Source: Bacteroidales bacterium
Lineage (GTDB): Bacteria; Bacteroidota; Bacteroidia; Bacteroidales; UBA932
Assembly (NCBI GenBank): GCA_017550655.1
Contig: JAFZOK010000013.1
Span: 558,001-622,000, forward strand
Length of the DNA: 64,000 nt
Direction of reading: 5' to 3'
Shown: positions 26,056 through 35,422 of the stretch, in pieces
Layout: the number at the start of each line of letters is the position of its first letter
How positions within the stretch are numbered: position 1 is the first letter of the stretch
The notes under the pieces: generated by a model
Told to the model about the DNA's origin: nothing
What the model saw: only the letters and a program-made list of their open reading frames with translations
Database searches by the model: none
Program-made: the position numbers and the translations under genes

Positions 26056-26685
26056 ATGGAAATTGCAGTATTGAAGATCGATGGCACACAGACCGGAAAG
26101 AAAGCCGTTCTGGACGATGCAGTATTCGGAATCGAGCCTAACGACCACGCTATTTATCTGGACGTTAAGCAGTATCTTGCAGCCCATAGACAGGGAACCA
26201 GCAAGACTAAGGACAGAAGCGAAGTAGCTTACTCAACCAAGAAGATTATTCGCCAGAAGGGCAGCGGCGGTGCACGCCACGGCTCCATCAAGGCCAATAT
26301 CTACGTAGGTGGAGGCAGGGCTCACGGTCCGCGTCCTCGCGACTATGACTTCAAGCTCAACAAGAAGGTAAAGCAGCTGGCACGTTTCTCAGCCCTCTCA
26401 TACAAGGCTAAGGACAACGCCATCGCAGTAGTTGAGCCATTCGAAATGGAAGCTCCTAAGACAAAGGAATTCGTGAATATTATCAAGAACATCAAGGTCA
26501 ACGACCGTATGGTTCTTTTCGTGGTTCCTGAGAGAAATGCGAACATTAGTTTGTCTTCCCGCAATCTGGAGAACGTAAAGGTTGCTACTCCTAACAATCT
26601 CAACACATACGATATTATGCGTGCATATTCCGTAGTGTTCGTGGACGGCGCCCAGGATTCTCTTAAGGTAGAATACAAACGCTAA
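26056..26685 (+). CDS. rplD: 50S ribosomal protein L4
   Basis: This 209-residue protein has the extended-loop signature VAYSTKKIIRQKGSGGARHGS followed by GGGRAHGPRPRDYDFKLNKK. It is three bases from rplC. In some bacteria L4 represses its own operon by binding the leader, and here the leader is long enough for that, but this is not shown. Confidence 0.97.
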   Translation: MEIAVLKIDGTQTGKKAVLDDAVFGIEPNDHAIYLDVKQYLAAHRQGTSKTKDRSEVAYSTKKIIRQKGSGGARHGSIKANIYVGGGRAHGPRPRDYDFKLNKKVKQLARFSALSYKAKDNAIAVVEPFEMEAPKTKEFVNIIKNIKVNDRMVLFVVPERNANISLSSRNLENVKVATPNNLNTYDIMRAYSVVFVDGAQDSLKVEYKR

Positions 26686-26697
26686 AACTTGAGAATT

Positions 26698-26988
26698 ATG
26701 GGTATTTTGATAAAGCCGATAGTAACAGAGAAGATGACAGCCGAGGGCGACAAGAGAAATCGCTACGGTTTCATCGTTGACTACAGCGCTAACAAGATCG
26801 AGATCCGCAAGGCTGTAGAGGAGATGTACAATGTGACTGTGAAGGATGTCAACACAGTATCCTACAATGGCAAGGCAAAGAGCCGCTACACCAAGGCCGG
26901 TCTGCTTAAGGGCCGCACCAACAGGTTCAAGAAGGCTTACATAACCTTGGCCGGTGACGACAAGATTGATTTCTATAGCAACATTTAG
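26698..26988 (+). CDS. rplW: 50S ribosomal protein L23
   Basis: This 96-residue protein starts [19 protein letters not shown] and contains [25 protein letters not shown] and [13 protein letters not shown]. It sits at the exit-tunnel docking site. The ATG at 26698 was chosen over a TTG three codons upstream because it matches the usual start. Confidence 0.97.
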   Translation: MGILIKPIVTEKMTAEGDKRNRYGFIVDYSANKIEIRKAVEEMYNVTVKDVNTVSYNGKAKSRYTKAGLLKGRTNRFKKAYITLAGDDKIDFYSNI

Positions 26989-26990
26989 AG

Positions 26991-27815
26991 ATGGGAGTAC
27001 GTAAATTCAAACCAGTAACACCTGGTCAGAGAAATAAAGTAATCAGCGCATTCGACGATATTACCTGCACTGTTCCTGAGAAGAGCCTTCTGGAGCCTCG
27101 CAAGAGCAGCGGCGGACGTAACAACGAAGGTCACATGACCATGCGCTACATCGGCGGCGGCCACAAGAAAATGTACCGTATCATCGACTTCCTCAGGAAC
27201 AAGGACGAGTACACCGCTACCGTAAAGACAATAGAATACGATCCTAACCGCAGTGCAAGAATCGCACTCGTAGTTTATCAGGACGGAGAGAAACGTTACA
27301 TCATCGCCCCTAAGGGTATCCAGGTCGGACAGGTTATCGCTTCCGGCAGCGGAGTTGCCCCTGAGGTTGGTAACACTCTTCCTCTTGGAGAGATTCCTCT
27401 TGGAACCAATGTTCACAACATCGAGCTCATCCCTGGCCAGGGTGCCGCTATGGCACGCAGCGCCGGATGCTACGCTCAGCTGGTTGCACGCGAAGGCCGC
27501 CACGCAGTTCTTAAGCTCCCTTCAGGCGAGACAAGAATGGTGCTGACCACCTGCCGCGCTACCGTTGGAGTTGTTTCCAATCCGGATCATAATCTTGAAT
27601 CCCACGGAAAGGCCGGCCACAAGCGTTGGCTGGGCATCAGACCTAGGAACAGAGGCGTTGTCATGAACCCTGTCGATCACCCTATGGGTGGTGGTGAAGG
27701 CCGCGCCTCCGGAGGTCATCCAAGGAGCAGAAAGGGTCTTCCGGCAAAGGGTTACAAGACACGCAACCCTAAGAAGACTTCCAAGAAGTTCATCATTGAA
27801 AGAAGAAAGAAGTAA
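26991..27815 (+). CDS. rplB: 50S ribosomal protein L2
   Basis: This 274-residue protein starts [19 protein letters not shown] and contains [13 protein letters not shown], the peptidyl-transferase-proximal histidine loop in [14 protein letters not shown] and the C-terminal [17 protein letters not shown]. It is full length and located 2 bp after rplW. Confidence 0.98.
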   Translation: MGVRKFKPVTPGQRNKVISAFDDITCTVPEKSLLEPRKSSGGRNNEGHMTMRYIGGGHKKMYRIIDFLRNKDEYTATVKTIEYDPNRSARIALVVYQDGEKRYIIAPKGIQVGQVIASGSGVAPEVGNTLPLGEIPLGTNVHNIELIPGQGAAMARSAGCYAQLVAREGRHAVLKLPSGETRMVLTTCRATVGVVSNPDHNLESHGKAGHKRWLGIRPRNRGVVMNPVDHPMGGGEGRASGGHPRSRKGLPAKGYKTRNPKKTSKKFIIERRKK

Positions 27816-27833
27816 CGGAATAAATTTAAGATT

Positions 27834-28109
27834 ATGAGTCGTTCAATTAAAAAAGGCCCGTATATCGAGGCATCTCTGGAAAAGAGGATTCTTGCCATGA
27901 ACGAAAGCGGCAAGAAGGACGTTGTGAAGACTTGGTCAAGGGCAAGCGTTATTTCCCCTGACTTTGTAGGCCACACCGTAGCCGTCCACAACGGAAACAA
28001 GTTTATTCCCGTTTACGTAACCGAGAATATGGTAGGTCACAAGCTCGGCGAGTTTGCTCCTACCCGTACATTCAAAGGCCACTCAGGTAACCGCAAGGAG
28101 AACAAGTAA
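27834..28109 (+). CDS. rpsS: 30S ribosomal protein S19
   Basis: This 91-residue protein has [40 protein letters not shown] and [18 protein letters not shown], all typical of S19 in the 30S head. It lies 18 bp after rplB. Confidence 0.97.
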   Translation: MSRSIKKGPYIEASLEKRILAMNESGKKDVVKTWSRASVISPDFVGHTVAVHNGNKFIPVYVTENMVGHKLGEFAPTRTFKGHSGNRKENK

Positions 28110-28144
28110 TGGCTTTAAGAGTTAACGATTAAAGATTTACAGAA

Positions 28145-28588
28145 ATGGGAAAAAGAAAAAGGGAAATGGCCGAGCGCCAGAAAACCATAAAGAAGCAGAC
28201 AGCTGTAGCAAAGCTGAATGACGTTCCTACATCTCCGCGGAAAATGCGTTACAGCGCAGATACCATAAGAGGCGTAGAGGTAAACAAAGCTCTGGATATT
28301 CTCAAATATTCCAAGAAGGAAGCTTCCAACAAGCTCTACAAGCTCCTCAAGAGCGCCATTGCAAACTGGGAGAGCAAGAACGAGGCAGACCGTAAAGAGC
28401 TGGATAACGGTAATGTGATCGTAAAGACCATAATGGTCGGCGAAGGACGTACGCTTAAGAGAATCCGCACCGCCCCTCAGGGACGTGCCGCAAGAATCCG
28501 CAAGCGCTCTAACCACGTTACCATTATTCTCGACAAAAAAGAAAACAAGGCCGCTGAAACACCGGCTGTAAAGGCGGAGGAAAAGTAA
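28145..28588 (+). CDS. rplV: 50S ribosomal protein L22
   Basis: This 147-residue protein has [18 protein letters not shown] at the core start, [10 protein letters not shown] and [22 protein letters not shown], the beta-hairpin that lines the exit tunnel. It carries a Lys/Ala/Glu-rich C-terminal extension. The rpsC gene begins 1 bp after the stop. Confidence 0.96.
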   Translation: MGKRKREMAERQKTIKKQTAVAKLNDVPTSPRKMRYSADTIRGVEVNKALDILKYSKKEASNKLYKLLKSAIANWESKNEADRKELDNGNVIVKTIMVGEGRTLKRIRTAPQGRAARIRKRSNHVTIILDKKENKAAETPAVKAEEK

Positions 28589-28589
28589 T

Positions 28590-29339
28590 ATGGGACAGAA
28601 AACCAATCCAATCAGCAACAGACTTGGAATTATCCGTGGATGGGATTCCAACTGGTACGGCGGAAATGATTACGCTGCAAAGATCCTGGAAGATGACAAG
28701 ATCCGCAAGTATTTGAATGCAAGGCTTTCCAAGCAGTCAATCTCTAAGATCGTCATCGAGAGGACACTTAAGCTCATCACTGTTACTATCCATACCGCAA
28801 AGCCGGGCCTTATCATCGGTAAGGGCGGCGCTGAGGTTGACAAGCTGAAGGTTGAGCTCAACAAGATCTCCAACAAGGAGGTTCAGATCAACATCTACGA
28901 GGTGAAGAGACCTGAGGTTGACGCCAACATCATTGCCAACAGCCTTGCACGCCAGATCGAAGGCCGCGTATCATACAGAAGGGCTATCAAGATGGCCATC
29001 GCTTCTGCTATGAGAGCAGGTGCCGAGGGTATCAAGGTACAGATCAGCGGACGTCTCGGCGGCGCCGAAATGGCACGCAGCGAGATGATCAAGGAGGGAA
29101 GAACTCCTCTGCACACTTTCCGTGCAAACATAGACTATGCACTTGCTGAGGCAAACACCAAGGTGGGCGTTCTCGGAATCAAGGTATGGGTTTGCAACGG
29201 TGAGGTTTACGGCAAGAGAGACCTTACTCCTAACGCAGGCGTAAACGCTAACGACAAGGCACGTTCTTCAGAGGGTCGTCCAGACCGCAGAAGAAGTGGC
29301 GGAAGAGGTGGCCGCAGGCCGCGCTCCCAGCAGAACTAA
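28590..29339 (+). CDS. rpsC: 30S ribosomal protein S3
   Basis: This 249-residue protein starts [20 protein letters not shown]. The KH domain contains [16 protein letters not shown], followed by [15 protein letters not shown] and [13 protein letters not shown]. The C-terminal tail is Arg/Gly-rich. It should be followed by rplP, rpmC and rpsQ, but a terminator comes next and the operon ends. Confidence 0.97.
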   Translation: MGQKTNPISNRLGIIRGWDSNWYGGNDYAAKILEDDKIRKYLNARLSKQSISKIVIERTLKLITVTIHTAKPGLIIGKGGAEVDKLKVELNKISNKEVQINIYEVKRPEVDANIIANSLARQIEGRVSYRRAIKMAIASAMRAGAEGIKVQISGRLGGAEMARSEMIKEGRTPLHTFRANIDYALAEANTKVGVLGIKVWVCNGEVYGKRDLTPNAGVNANDKARSSEGRPDRRRSGGRGGRRPRSQQN

Positions 29340-29364
29340 GCGTAAAGCGACGTTTGCAAAAATT

Positions 29365-29400
29365 AAGGAGGAAGACTGAAAAGCCTTCCTCCTTTTTTAT
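29365..29400. terminator. Terminator closing the rplC-rpsC operon
   Basis: AAGGAGGAAG and CTTCCTCCTT form a perfect 10-bp stem with a 10-nt loop and a T-run. It lies 26 bp after rpsC and also near the end of the convergent GH3 gene. Confidence 0.9.
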
Positions 29401-29415
29401 TGTCGGCGAACAATG

Positions 29416-30717
29416 CTATTTCTTCTTGTCCAGCAGGAGCGTGCGGTCTCTGCCCCAGGCTCTTATCTTAGGCTTTGAAGATTCTTCCATTGCCTTTTCC
29501 ATCTTGAAGATAAGGGATGTGTCTCTTGTAAGGGCTTCCTTGATTTTCCTGTCAAGGTCAGTGACCTGCGGACTGAATCCCTCGTCGAAGTATCCTGCTC
29601 TTGCCTTAAGGTCCAGCACCTTGCGCACCTTTGCGTCAAGTTCTTCGACAGGGAATTTTCCGGTGGAGACAGAATCGGTTATGGCCTTTATTGTCCTTAT
29701 CACATCCTCCGGCATAAGAATCATGTCTGCTCCGGCCTTGTATACGGCAATGTTGGCATTGACGGCTGTTTTTCCTTTGGACAGGCCTTTCATCTGAACG
29801 GCATCGGTCATAATTACGCCCTTGAAGCCCTGGGCGGCCTTAAGAACGCTGTCCATGCAGATTTTTGAGATAGACATCGGCACACCGGAAGGGTCTATGG
29901 CCGGGATGCTGAAGTGCCCGATCATCACCATTTCCATTCCGTCCCGTATCATTTTGGTATAAGGGAACAGGTCAACGGTATCCAGATGGGCCCTGGAATG
30001 ACGGATTACAGGCAAATTGTAGTGGGAATCCACATAATTGTCCCCGTGCCCCGGATAATGCTTTCCGCAGGCGTAGATTCCCTCGTCCTGCATACCTCTC
30101 ATATATGCGGAAGCATACTCGGCGACAAGAGCGGGATCTCCGCCAAAAGACCTCTGCCCCTGGGCTTTATTGTAAGGATCTGAACATATATCGGCGACAG
30201 GAGCCAGGTTAATGAGTATGTTGAGGTCCTTGAGTTCCTTGCCCACGTTCCTGCCCATCTCGTACATAAGGTCTTCCCGATTTTCCATCCTGCCAAGAAG
30301 GGCTTGCCTCGGATAAGGGCAGTATTCCTGGAAACGCATGGCGGCTCCCCATTCGGCATCCGTTGCCACCAGAAGTGGAATGTCCGCCAGGGCCTGGAGC
30401 TCGTTCACTCTTTCAATGAACTGACCGATAGGTCCTTTCATCAAGATCAGGTTTCCGATGCCGTAGGATTTCACCAGCGTGTCCTGAATGGTTTTTGTAG
30501 CCCTGTCGGGGAACCGGCTGATCTCGATAATGAAAAGCTGGGCCACTTTTTCCCTGACGGAAAGCCTCTGCATAATGGAATCCACCTGGGCGGCATGCCT
30601 GAGGGAATCTTCATTTACAGGCTTTGGCTCAGCGATGGTTTCGCCGCCGGAAACAGTACAACTGGCCGCACAGACGAGCACGGCCAGAAGAGCAAGTCCC
30701 TGTAGTCTTAATGACAT
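29416..30717 (-). CDS. GH3 family beta-N-acetylhexosaminidase-like lipoprotein
   Basis: This 433-residue lipoprotein (CAASC, Cys20) has a (beta/alpha)8 glycoside hydrolase family 3 domain. It has the NagZ-type catalytic loop KHYPGHGDNYVDSHYNLP with the His-Asp dyad, LVATDAEWGAAMRF and MTDAVQMKGL holding the likely nucleophile Asp. NagZ-type enzymes release beta-N-acetylglucosamine from muropeptides or glycans. The lipid anchor suggests a periplasmic or surface location rather than cytosolic recycling. It overlaps the upstream lipoprotein gene by 1 bp. Confidence 0.9.
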   Translation of the reverse strand: MSLRLQGLALLAVLVCAASCTVSGGETIAEPKPVNEDSLRHAAQVDSIMQRLSVREKVAQLFIIEISRFPDRATKTIQDTLVKSYGIGNLILMKGPIGQFIERVNELQALADIPLLVATDAEWGAAMRFQEYCPYPRQALLGRMENREDLMYEMGRNVGKELKDLNILINLAPVADICSDPYNKAQGQRSFGGDPALVAEYASAYMRGMQDEGIYACGKHYPGHGDNYVDSHYNLPVIRHSRAHLDTVDLFPYTKMIRDGMEMVMIGHFSIPAIDPSGVPMSISKICMDSVLKAAQGFKGVIMTDAVQMKGLSKGKTAVNANIAVYKAGADMILMPEDVIRTIKAITDSVSTGKFPVEELDAKVRKVLDLKARAGYFDEGFSPQVTDLDRKIKEALTRDTSLIFKMEKAMEESSKPKIRAWGRDRTLLLDKKK

Positions 30718-31457
30718 TATTTTCCTGCCTTTACAAAGTAGAAGGTATATACGTGAGGCGGACCTTCATAGCCTCTCAGGATGGATTTGACCATAACGGC
30801 TTCCATATCGCTGTAAGGGCATTTGAGGACTCCGGCGATGTTTTGGTCGAGGTTGACGTTATACTCGTCATTGTTCAGGTTTTCGTAAATGACGGTTTCT
30901 CCGCTGGTGATCTTTACATTCTTGACCACGTCGCTGCCAATGAAGGGATTTTCGGCCATGGTTTTGTCCATCTTGACATTAGCCTCTTCCAGCTTGAATT
31001 CCTGAGGGATGATGCTGTTTTCCTTGAGTTTGCCCTCAAAGAGTTCCTTGTTGAGTTCGAACATCTGAGAGAGGCTGCCTTCTTCAGGATCCTCTTCCGG
31101 CTTCCAGGTAAAGACATCTTTTCCGGTATTCAGGTCCAGAATGTGGAACTGGAAGAAATATGCGCCTACGGCCTCGTCTGCAGGCTCTTCCATATAGGCG
31201 AGCTTCCCGTCCTTGCTCCATCCTATCGGATAGAACTTGTCGAAGAGGTAAAGAGGAAAGGTTTGGTCATCCACCTGATAAGTTTCCGGTTCGGCATACA
31301 CCAGTTCCTGCGGAACGGAGTAGTGGTCAGGCACCTGCACCTCAGCCACAGCGTCTGCAGCCTTTGTCTGACTCTGACCTGCGTTCTTGCAGCCGAAGAA
31401 AATCGCAGAGAAGAGAATCAGGCAAAAAGCCATCGGGATTGTCTTGATAGTTTTCAT
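30717..31457 (-). CDS. Lipoprotein of unknown function
   Basis: This is a 246-residue lipoprotein (IFFGCKN, Cys23). The mature part is acidic and probably beta-rich, with YPIGWSKDGKLAYMEEP and FFQFHILDLNTGKDVFTW, which look like WD/beta-propeller-type strands. No catalytic motif is seen. It shares an operon with the GH3 lipoprotein (1-bp overlap), so a role in envelope glycan metabolism is possible but unsupported. Confidence 0.75.
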   Translation of the reverse strand: MKTIKTIPMAFCLILFSAIFFGCKNAGQSQTKAADAVAEVQVPDHYSVPQELVYAEPETYQVDDQTFPLYLFDKFYPIGWSKDGKLAYMEEPADEAVGAYFFQFHILDLNTGKDVFTWKPEEDPEEGSLSQMFELNKELFEGKLKENSIIPQEFKLEEANVKMDKTMAENPFIGSDVVKNVKITSGETVIYENLNNDEYNVNLDQNIAGVLKCPYSDMEAVMVKSILRGYEGPPHVYTFYFVKAGK

Positions 31458-31531
31458 AGCAGTGTTGCTTAATATTTATTATTACAAATATAATGAACTA
31501 TTTGCTAACTTGCCGCAAATTTGAATCGGAG

Positions 31532-32023
31532 ATGAAACGCATATTTTCATTTTGCACATGTTTGCTGGCAGCGGCTTTGATGCTTTCCTGCAGCAAAAGC
31601 GATGAGGGCGGGAAAGGCTACGAGTCTTATGCCCTGATTGTAACGCAAACCAAGAATTACTCCAAGATTCCAAAGGACAGCGAAGGCCATTCCGCAAATC
31701 CTAAGCTTGATAAGCTTTACAAGGATTTGGGCACCGATATGGAAAAGTTCTTTACGGGCCGTTCTTCCAAATGGATTGTGGAGTTCAACACTAAGGACTG
31801 GGAAAAGACCATTGCAGCGAAAGATGAGGAAGCAAAAAAGAAAATGGAAGACCTGGTTTCTGGCTTCAAGGCCTGGCTGGAAAAGAATTATGCCTCTCAC
31901 CTGGCAGACCGCGCCACCTATGGGTCAGGCACCATAACAATCGAGTACACTGCGACTTTAAGCCGTACCCAGAAGAATAACATAGTTCCTCCGCAGGTAA
32001 TGTCGGCGTCCTACAGCAATTAG
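31532..32023 (+). CDS. Small lipoprotein of unknown function
   Basis: This 163-residue lipoprotein (LMLSCSKSDEGGKG, Cys20) starts at the ATG at 31532. Its mature part has a charged helix (KTIAAKDEEAKKKMEDLVSG) and a C-terminal strand-rich end (GSGTITIEYTATLSRTQKN). I do not recognise a family. Its end overlaps the convergent CapA gene by 4 bp. Confidence 0.7.
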   Translation: MKRIFSFCTCLLAAALMLSCSKSDEGGKGYESYALIVTQTKNYSKIPKDSEGHSANPKLDKLYKDLGTDMEKFFTGRSSKWIVEFNTKDWEKTIAAKDEEAKKKMEDLVSGFKAWLEKNYASHLADRATYGSGTITIEYTATLSRTQKNNIVPPQVMSASYSN

Positions 32024-33150
32024 TTCTCCGCCTGATTTCTTCTGATTGTTCCGTCATCGGCGATGGACAGTTTTGAATCCTTGATATCCTCTTTTGTAAG
32101 GGTGGCGATTTCCTTAGCCACCAGATTGTTAGGGTCCGTCTTAGGGCCTTTCATCGGCTGCTGGAGGAATGAGTGGATCTTGCCGTCGATGAAATTTCCG
32201 TTTCTGTCGATCCTTATCCTTACAAGCGGTGCGTAGCCGGTAAGTCCCTTGACACCCATTCCGGCGGTGCAGAAGTTGCCGAGGCTGTATGCGATGAAAC
32301 GGTCTTTGTAGAGTTCAATGGCTCTTACTACGTGCGGTCCGTGTCCGTAGATTATGTCTGCTCCGCAGTCTATTGCAAAGTGGGCGAAATCCCTGAGGAA
32401 GCCTCTCTCGTCTCCGTAGAACATCTCCGAGCCGTAAGGCAGGTGCCTTGCTGCGGAACCCTCTCTTCCTCCGTGGAAGCAGATGATTACGATATCGCAG
32501 CCTTTCTCTTTCTTGAGAGTTGAGATAATCCTTCTTACGGTGGCGGTGTCCCTTGTCCTGAGGCTGTAGTCCTCGTGCCCGAATGCGCTGAATCCCACAA
32601 GTATAGTGTCTCCGTTAGGGGTCTCGAACCGTTTTGTGCAATATTCCTGATGCGGGTGCTGGCCCTTCGGGTCTTTGGCTCCGGCATAGCCAAGTCCCGC
32701 CTTCTCCAGGTTCTCCTCCGTTTGCGTCATAGCCTCCTCGAAGAAATCGTAGATATGGTTGTTGGCAATGCCCACGAAATCGAATCCCGCGTCCAGAAGA
32801 TGCTGTGTGTATCGCGGAGGCATCATAAACATAAAGGCCATCGGGGATCCCAGGTTTTTCCTTGGCTTTCCGCTGGTTGCGATGGTTCCCTCCAGGTTCC
32901 CGCAGGTTATGGTGGCGCTTTTGAGAAGATCCCTCACATCGTCGAAGATATGCTTTCCGTCCTCGGCCGGAAGCCTGTTGCCGGGGAAGGTATTTCCCAT
33001 CATAATGTCTCCCACAACGGCAACCGTGAGGGTATCGGGTTCTTTTTCTATTGTAACGGGCTGTTCAACGGGCTTGGACTGAGTGCTTTTGCAGGAGCAG
33101 GAAAAGGCCATGCACAGTACCATGCAAAGAAGCCAGGCGTGATTTCTCAT
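32020..33150 (-). CDS. CapA family (poly-gamma-glutamate-type) exported protein
   Basis: This 376-residue lipoprotein (SCSCKS, Cys20) has the metallophosphoesterase-like CapA/PgsA fold. It shows VAVVGDIMMGNTFPG, CGNLEGTIA, GIANNHIYDF, the ICFHGGREG block and GHGPHVVRAIELYKDRFIAYSLGNF. CapA proteins take part in making or anchoring capsule polyglutamate in some bacteria, and in others the role is unknown. No other pgs/cap genes are nearby. The ATG at 33148-33150 was chosen because of the signal peptide. Confidence 0.88.
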   Translation of the reverse strand: MRNHAWLLCMVLCMAFSCSCKSTQSKPVEQPVTIEKEPDTLTVAVVGDIMMGNTFPGNRLPAEDGKHIFDDVRDLLKSATITCGNLEGTIATSGKPRKNLGSPMAFMFMMPPRYTQHLLDAGFDFVGIANNHIYDFFEEAMTQTEENLEKAGLGYAGAKDPKGQHPHQEYCTKRFETPNGDTILVGFSAFGHEDYSLRTRDTATVRRIISTLKKEKGCDIVIICFHGGREGSAARHLPYGSEMFYGDERGFLRDFAHFAIDCGADIIYGHGPHVVRAIELYKDRFIAYSLGNFCTAGMGVKGLTGYAPLVRIRIDRNGNFIDGKIHSFLQQPMKGPKTDPNNLVAKEIATLTKEDIKDSKLSIADDGTIRRNQAEN

Positions 33151-33210
33151 AGTTTTCTTAAATTTGTCTTTACAAATATCGCGATAATAATAAAACAACA
33201 TATTTGGATT

Positions 33211-34425
33211 ATGAAGAAATTATTCTGTTTGGCAGCGGCCGTTCTCTCGTGCCTTATGGTGGCTGCGCAGGGAACCAGGCTTGAGCGTTCCACCCCTGAA
33301 CTGATGGGTATGTCTTCCCAGAGGCTTTCCGCAATTGACAATGTTATTGAAGAAGCTATCAAGGACACTGTGATGCCGGGCGCAGTTGTTTGCGTTGTCA
33401 GAAAAGACAAGGTTGTCTTCCTGAAGGCTTACGGCAACAAGGCCATTTATCCTAAGAAGGAGAAGATGACGGAGAATACGGTATTTGACCTGGCATCCTG
33501 CAGCAAGTGCGTAGGAACAACCCTGAGTTTCATGCAGCTGATCGAGCAGGGAAAGGTTCGTCTGATAGACAGGGTGGATATGTATATCCCGGACTTTGAG
33601 CCTTATGTGGATGAAGATGGCAACAAGGTAAATATCAGGATTATAGACCTTCTGACACATACCAGCGGACTGCCTGCTTACGTGAATCCTTCCGTTATTG
33701 AGGAGAAATACGGAAAGGCTGACGCCAAGAATCTTCTGGACTGGATTTGCCATTGCAAGAGGATTTACAAGCCGGCAAACGGACACGTATACAGCTGCCT
33801 TAATTTCATTACCCTGCAGAATGTTCTTCAGAACATTACCGGACAGAAGCTCCAGGATTACGCACAGGAGAATGTGTTTGACCGCCTCGGCCTGAAGTAC
33901 ACGACCTATTCTCCAAAACTGCAGAAAAAGAAGGATATCATGAAGCTGGTCGCCCCGACAGAAAAGCAGCCGGACGGAAAATGTCTTCTCGGCGAGGTTC
34001 ACGATCCTCTGGCAAGGGTTTGCGGAAACGGAAATTCCGGCAATGCGGGAGTGTTCTCGAACGCTGAGGATCTTGCAGTTATCTGCGCCGCGCTTCTGAA
34101 CGGCGGAGAGTATGACGGAAAGAGGATTCTCGGACCTCTTACCGTTAATGCGATGAGGACCGTTCCGGAGGAGGTCCGCCAGTTCGGACGCACCCTGGGA
34201 TGGGACAACGATGTGCATTACTACACCGCCGGAGACCTTTTCTCTGCAGAGACTTACGGCCACACAGGCTACACCGGTCCTTCAATAGTGATAGATCCGC
34301 AGACCAAGACAGCGGTTATAATTCTTGCTAACAGGGTACACCCTTACGACACGGGAAATATGGCTCCTGTAAGGGCAAAGGTTTCCACCGTGGTGGCCGG
34401 CTCTATTCTTATGCCGAGCCTATAA
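33211..34425 (+). CDS. Exported serine hydrolase (class C beta-lactamase fold)
   Basis: This 404-residue protein has a signal peptide (residues 1-20). The beta-lactamase/transpeptidase-like domain has the nucleophile motif SCSK (Ser96, Lys99), a Tyr-Ser-Cys in place of the usual Tyr-x-Asn (HVYSCLNF), and HTGYTG near the C terminus. Such proteins are esterases, D-amino peptidases or peptidoglycan hydrolases rather than true beta-lactamases. The upstream in-frame codons back to 32575 are rejected because they run antisense through the CapA gene. A TATTTG near 33201 may be part of its promoter. Confidence 0.9.
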   Translation: MKKLFCLAAAVLSCLMVAAQGTRLERSTPELMGMSSQRLSAIDNVIEEAIKDTVMPGAVVCVVRKDKVVFLKAYGNKAIYPKKEKMTENTVFDLASCSKCVGTTLSFMQLIEQGKVRLIDRVDMYIPDFEPYVDEDGNKVNIRIIDLLTHTSGLPAYVNPSVIEEKYGKADAKNLLDWICHCKRIYKPANGHVYSCLNFITLQNVLQNITGQKLQDYAQENVFDRLGLKYTTYSPKLQKKKDIMKLVAPTEKQPDGKCLLGEVHDPLARVCGNGNSGNAGVFSNAEDLAVICAALLNGGEYDGKRILGPLTVNAMRTVPEEVRQFGRTLGWDNDVHYYTAGDLFSAETYGHTGYTGPSIVIDPQTKTAVIILANRVHPYDTGNMAPVRAKVSTVVAGSILMPSL

Positions 34426-35412
34426 CAGAATGTCCGCCAGGGCTATGGCGGCAACAGATTCAGCAATTACCGGGCATCGGAGAGCTATGCACGTATCGTG
34501 ACGGCCTCCGATGCTCAGTTTTTCTATCTTGCCGGTTTTGAAGCTGAAGGTTTCCTGAGACTTGGCGATGCTTGCGGCGGGCCTGATATCCAGAGTGAAA
34601 ACTATCGGATTGCCGTTTGAAATGCCGCCGTTAATTCCGCCGCTGTGGTTTGTGGCGGTGGTGCCGTCCCCGGCTATGATTGCATCGTTGAACTCGGATC
34701 CCTTTAAGGATGAAGCCAGATCTCCAAAATGAATTCCTTTTACTCCCGGAATGGAGAATGCAAGATGCGCTATTTGTGATTCAATAGAGTCGAAAAACGG
34801 TGAACCCTTTCCGGCGGGAACGCCAGTTATTGTGCAGACTATTTCTCCTCCCACGGAATCTCCTTCTGCCTTGGCACTATGGATGATCTCTTCCCATTTC
34901 TCTTCTTCCTTTACTCCGGCGATGGAAGAAATTTCCGCCTTGAAATTCAGATTGAATCCGGATTTTCCAATAGTCTTCTTTGCCACCACTCCTGCGGCAA
35001 CAAGGGGAAGAGTCATCCTTCCCGAAAACATTCCTCCTCCCCGTATATCGTTGAATCCGTTGAACTTGGCGCTTGCGGCAAAGTCTGCGTGAGAAGGCCT
35101 GGGCTGGTCCTTGAAAGCGCTGTAGTCTTTGGATTGCTGGTGCCTGTTCTCAAAGAGAATCGCAAGTGGAGCACCGGTTGTCACTCCGTCCAGAAGTCCG
35201 GAAATGAAGATCGGGATGTCTTCTTCCTGGCGGGCAGTAACTCCTTCCTGGAGTGACGGAATATCTCCGGCTCTTCTTCTTTGAAGGTCCTTGCTGAAAT
35301 CTTCTTCCGAGAGGCTGATGCCAGGCTTTACTCCATCTATCACGACACCGATGAATGGTCCGTGGCTTTCTCCGAATATTGTAATTGTAAAGTTCTTTCC
35401 GTAAGTGTTCAT
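34420..35412 (-). CDS. aroC: Chorismate synthase
   Basis: This 330-residue, FMN-dependent enzyme makes chorismate from 5-enolpyruvylshikimate-3-phosphate. It starts MNTYGKNFTITIFGESHG and contains RRRAGDIPSLQ, RPSHADFAA, RGGGMFSGRMT, and GDGTTATNHSGGINGG. It is about 25 residues shorter than many AroC proteins. It is the last gene of the aroB, aroDA, aroC unit, 10 bp after aroDA, and overlaps the end of the serine hydrolase gene by 6 bp. Confidence 0.96.
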   Translation of the reverse strand: MNTYGKNFTITIFGESHGPFIGVVIDGVKPGISLSEEDFSKDLQRRRAGDIPSLQEGVTARQEEDIPIFISGLLDGVTTGAPLAILFENRHQQSKDYSAFKDQPRPSHADFAASAKFNGFNDIRGGGMFSGRMTLPLVAAGVVAKKTIGKSGFNLNFKAEISSIAGVKEEEKWEEIIHSAKAEGDSVGGEIVCTITGVPAGKGSPFFDSIESQIAHLAFSIPGVKGIHFGDLASSLKGSEFNDAIIAGDGTTATNHSGGINGGISNGNPIVFTLDIRPAASIAKSQETFSFKTGKIEKLSIGGRHDTCIALRCPVIAESVAAIALADILL

Positions 35413-35422
35413 ATTGTTTTGC

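Noticed and set aside
32575..33210. N-terminal extension of the serine hydrolase ORF
   Set aside because: It runs antisense through the CapA gene. The signal peptide starts at 33211.
33220..34263. 347-residue antisense ORF in the serine hydrolase gene
   Set aside because: It is antisense to a gene with intact catalytic motifs and has no recognisable domain.
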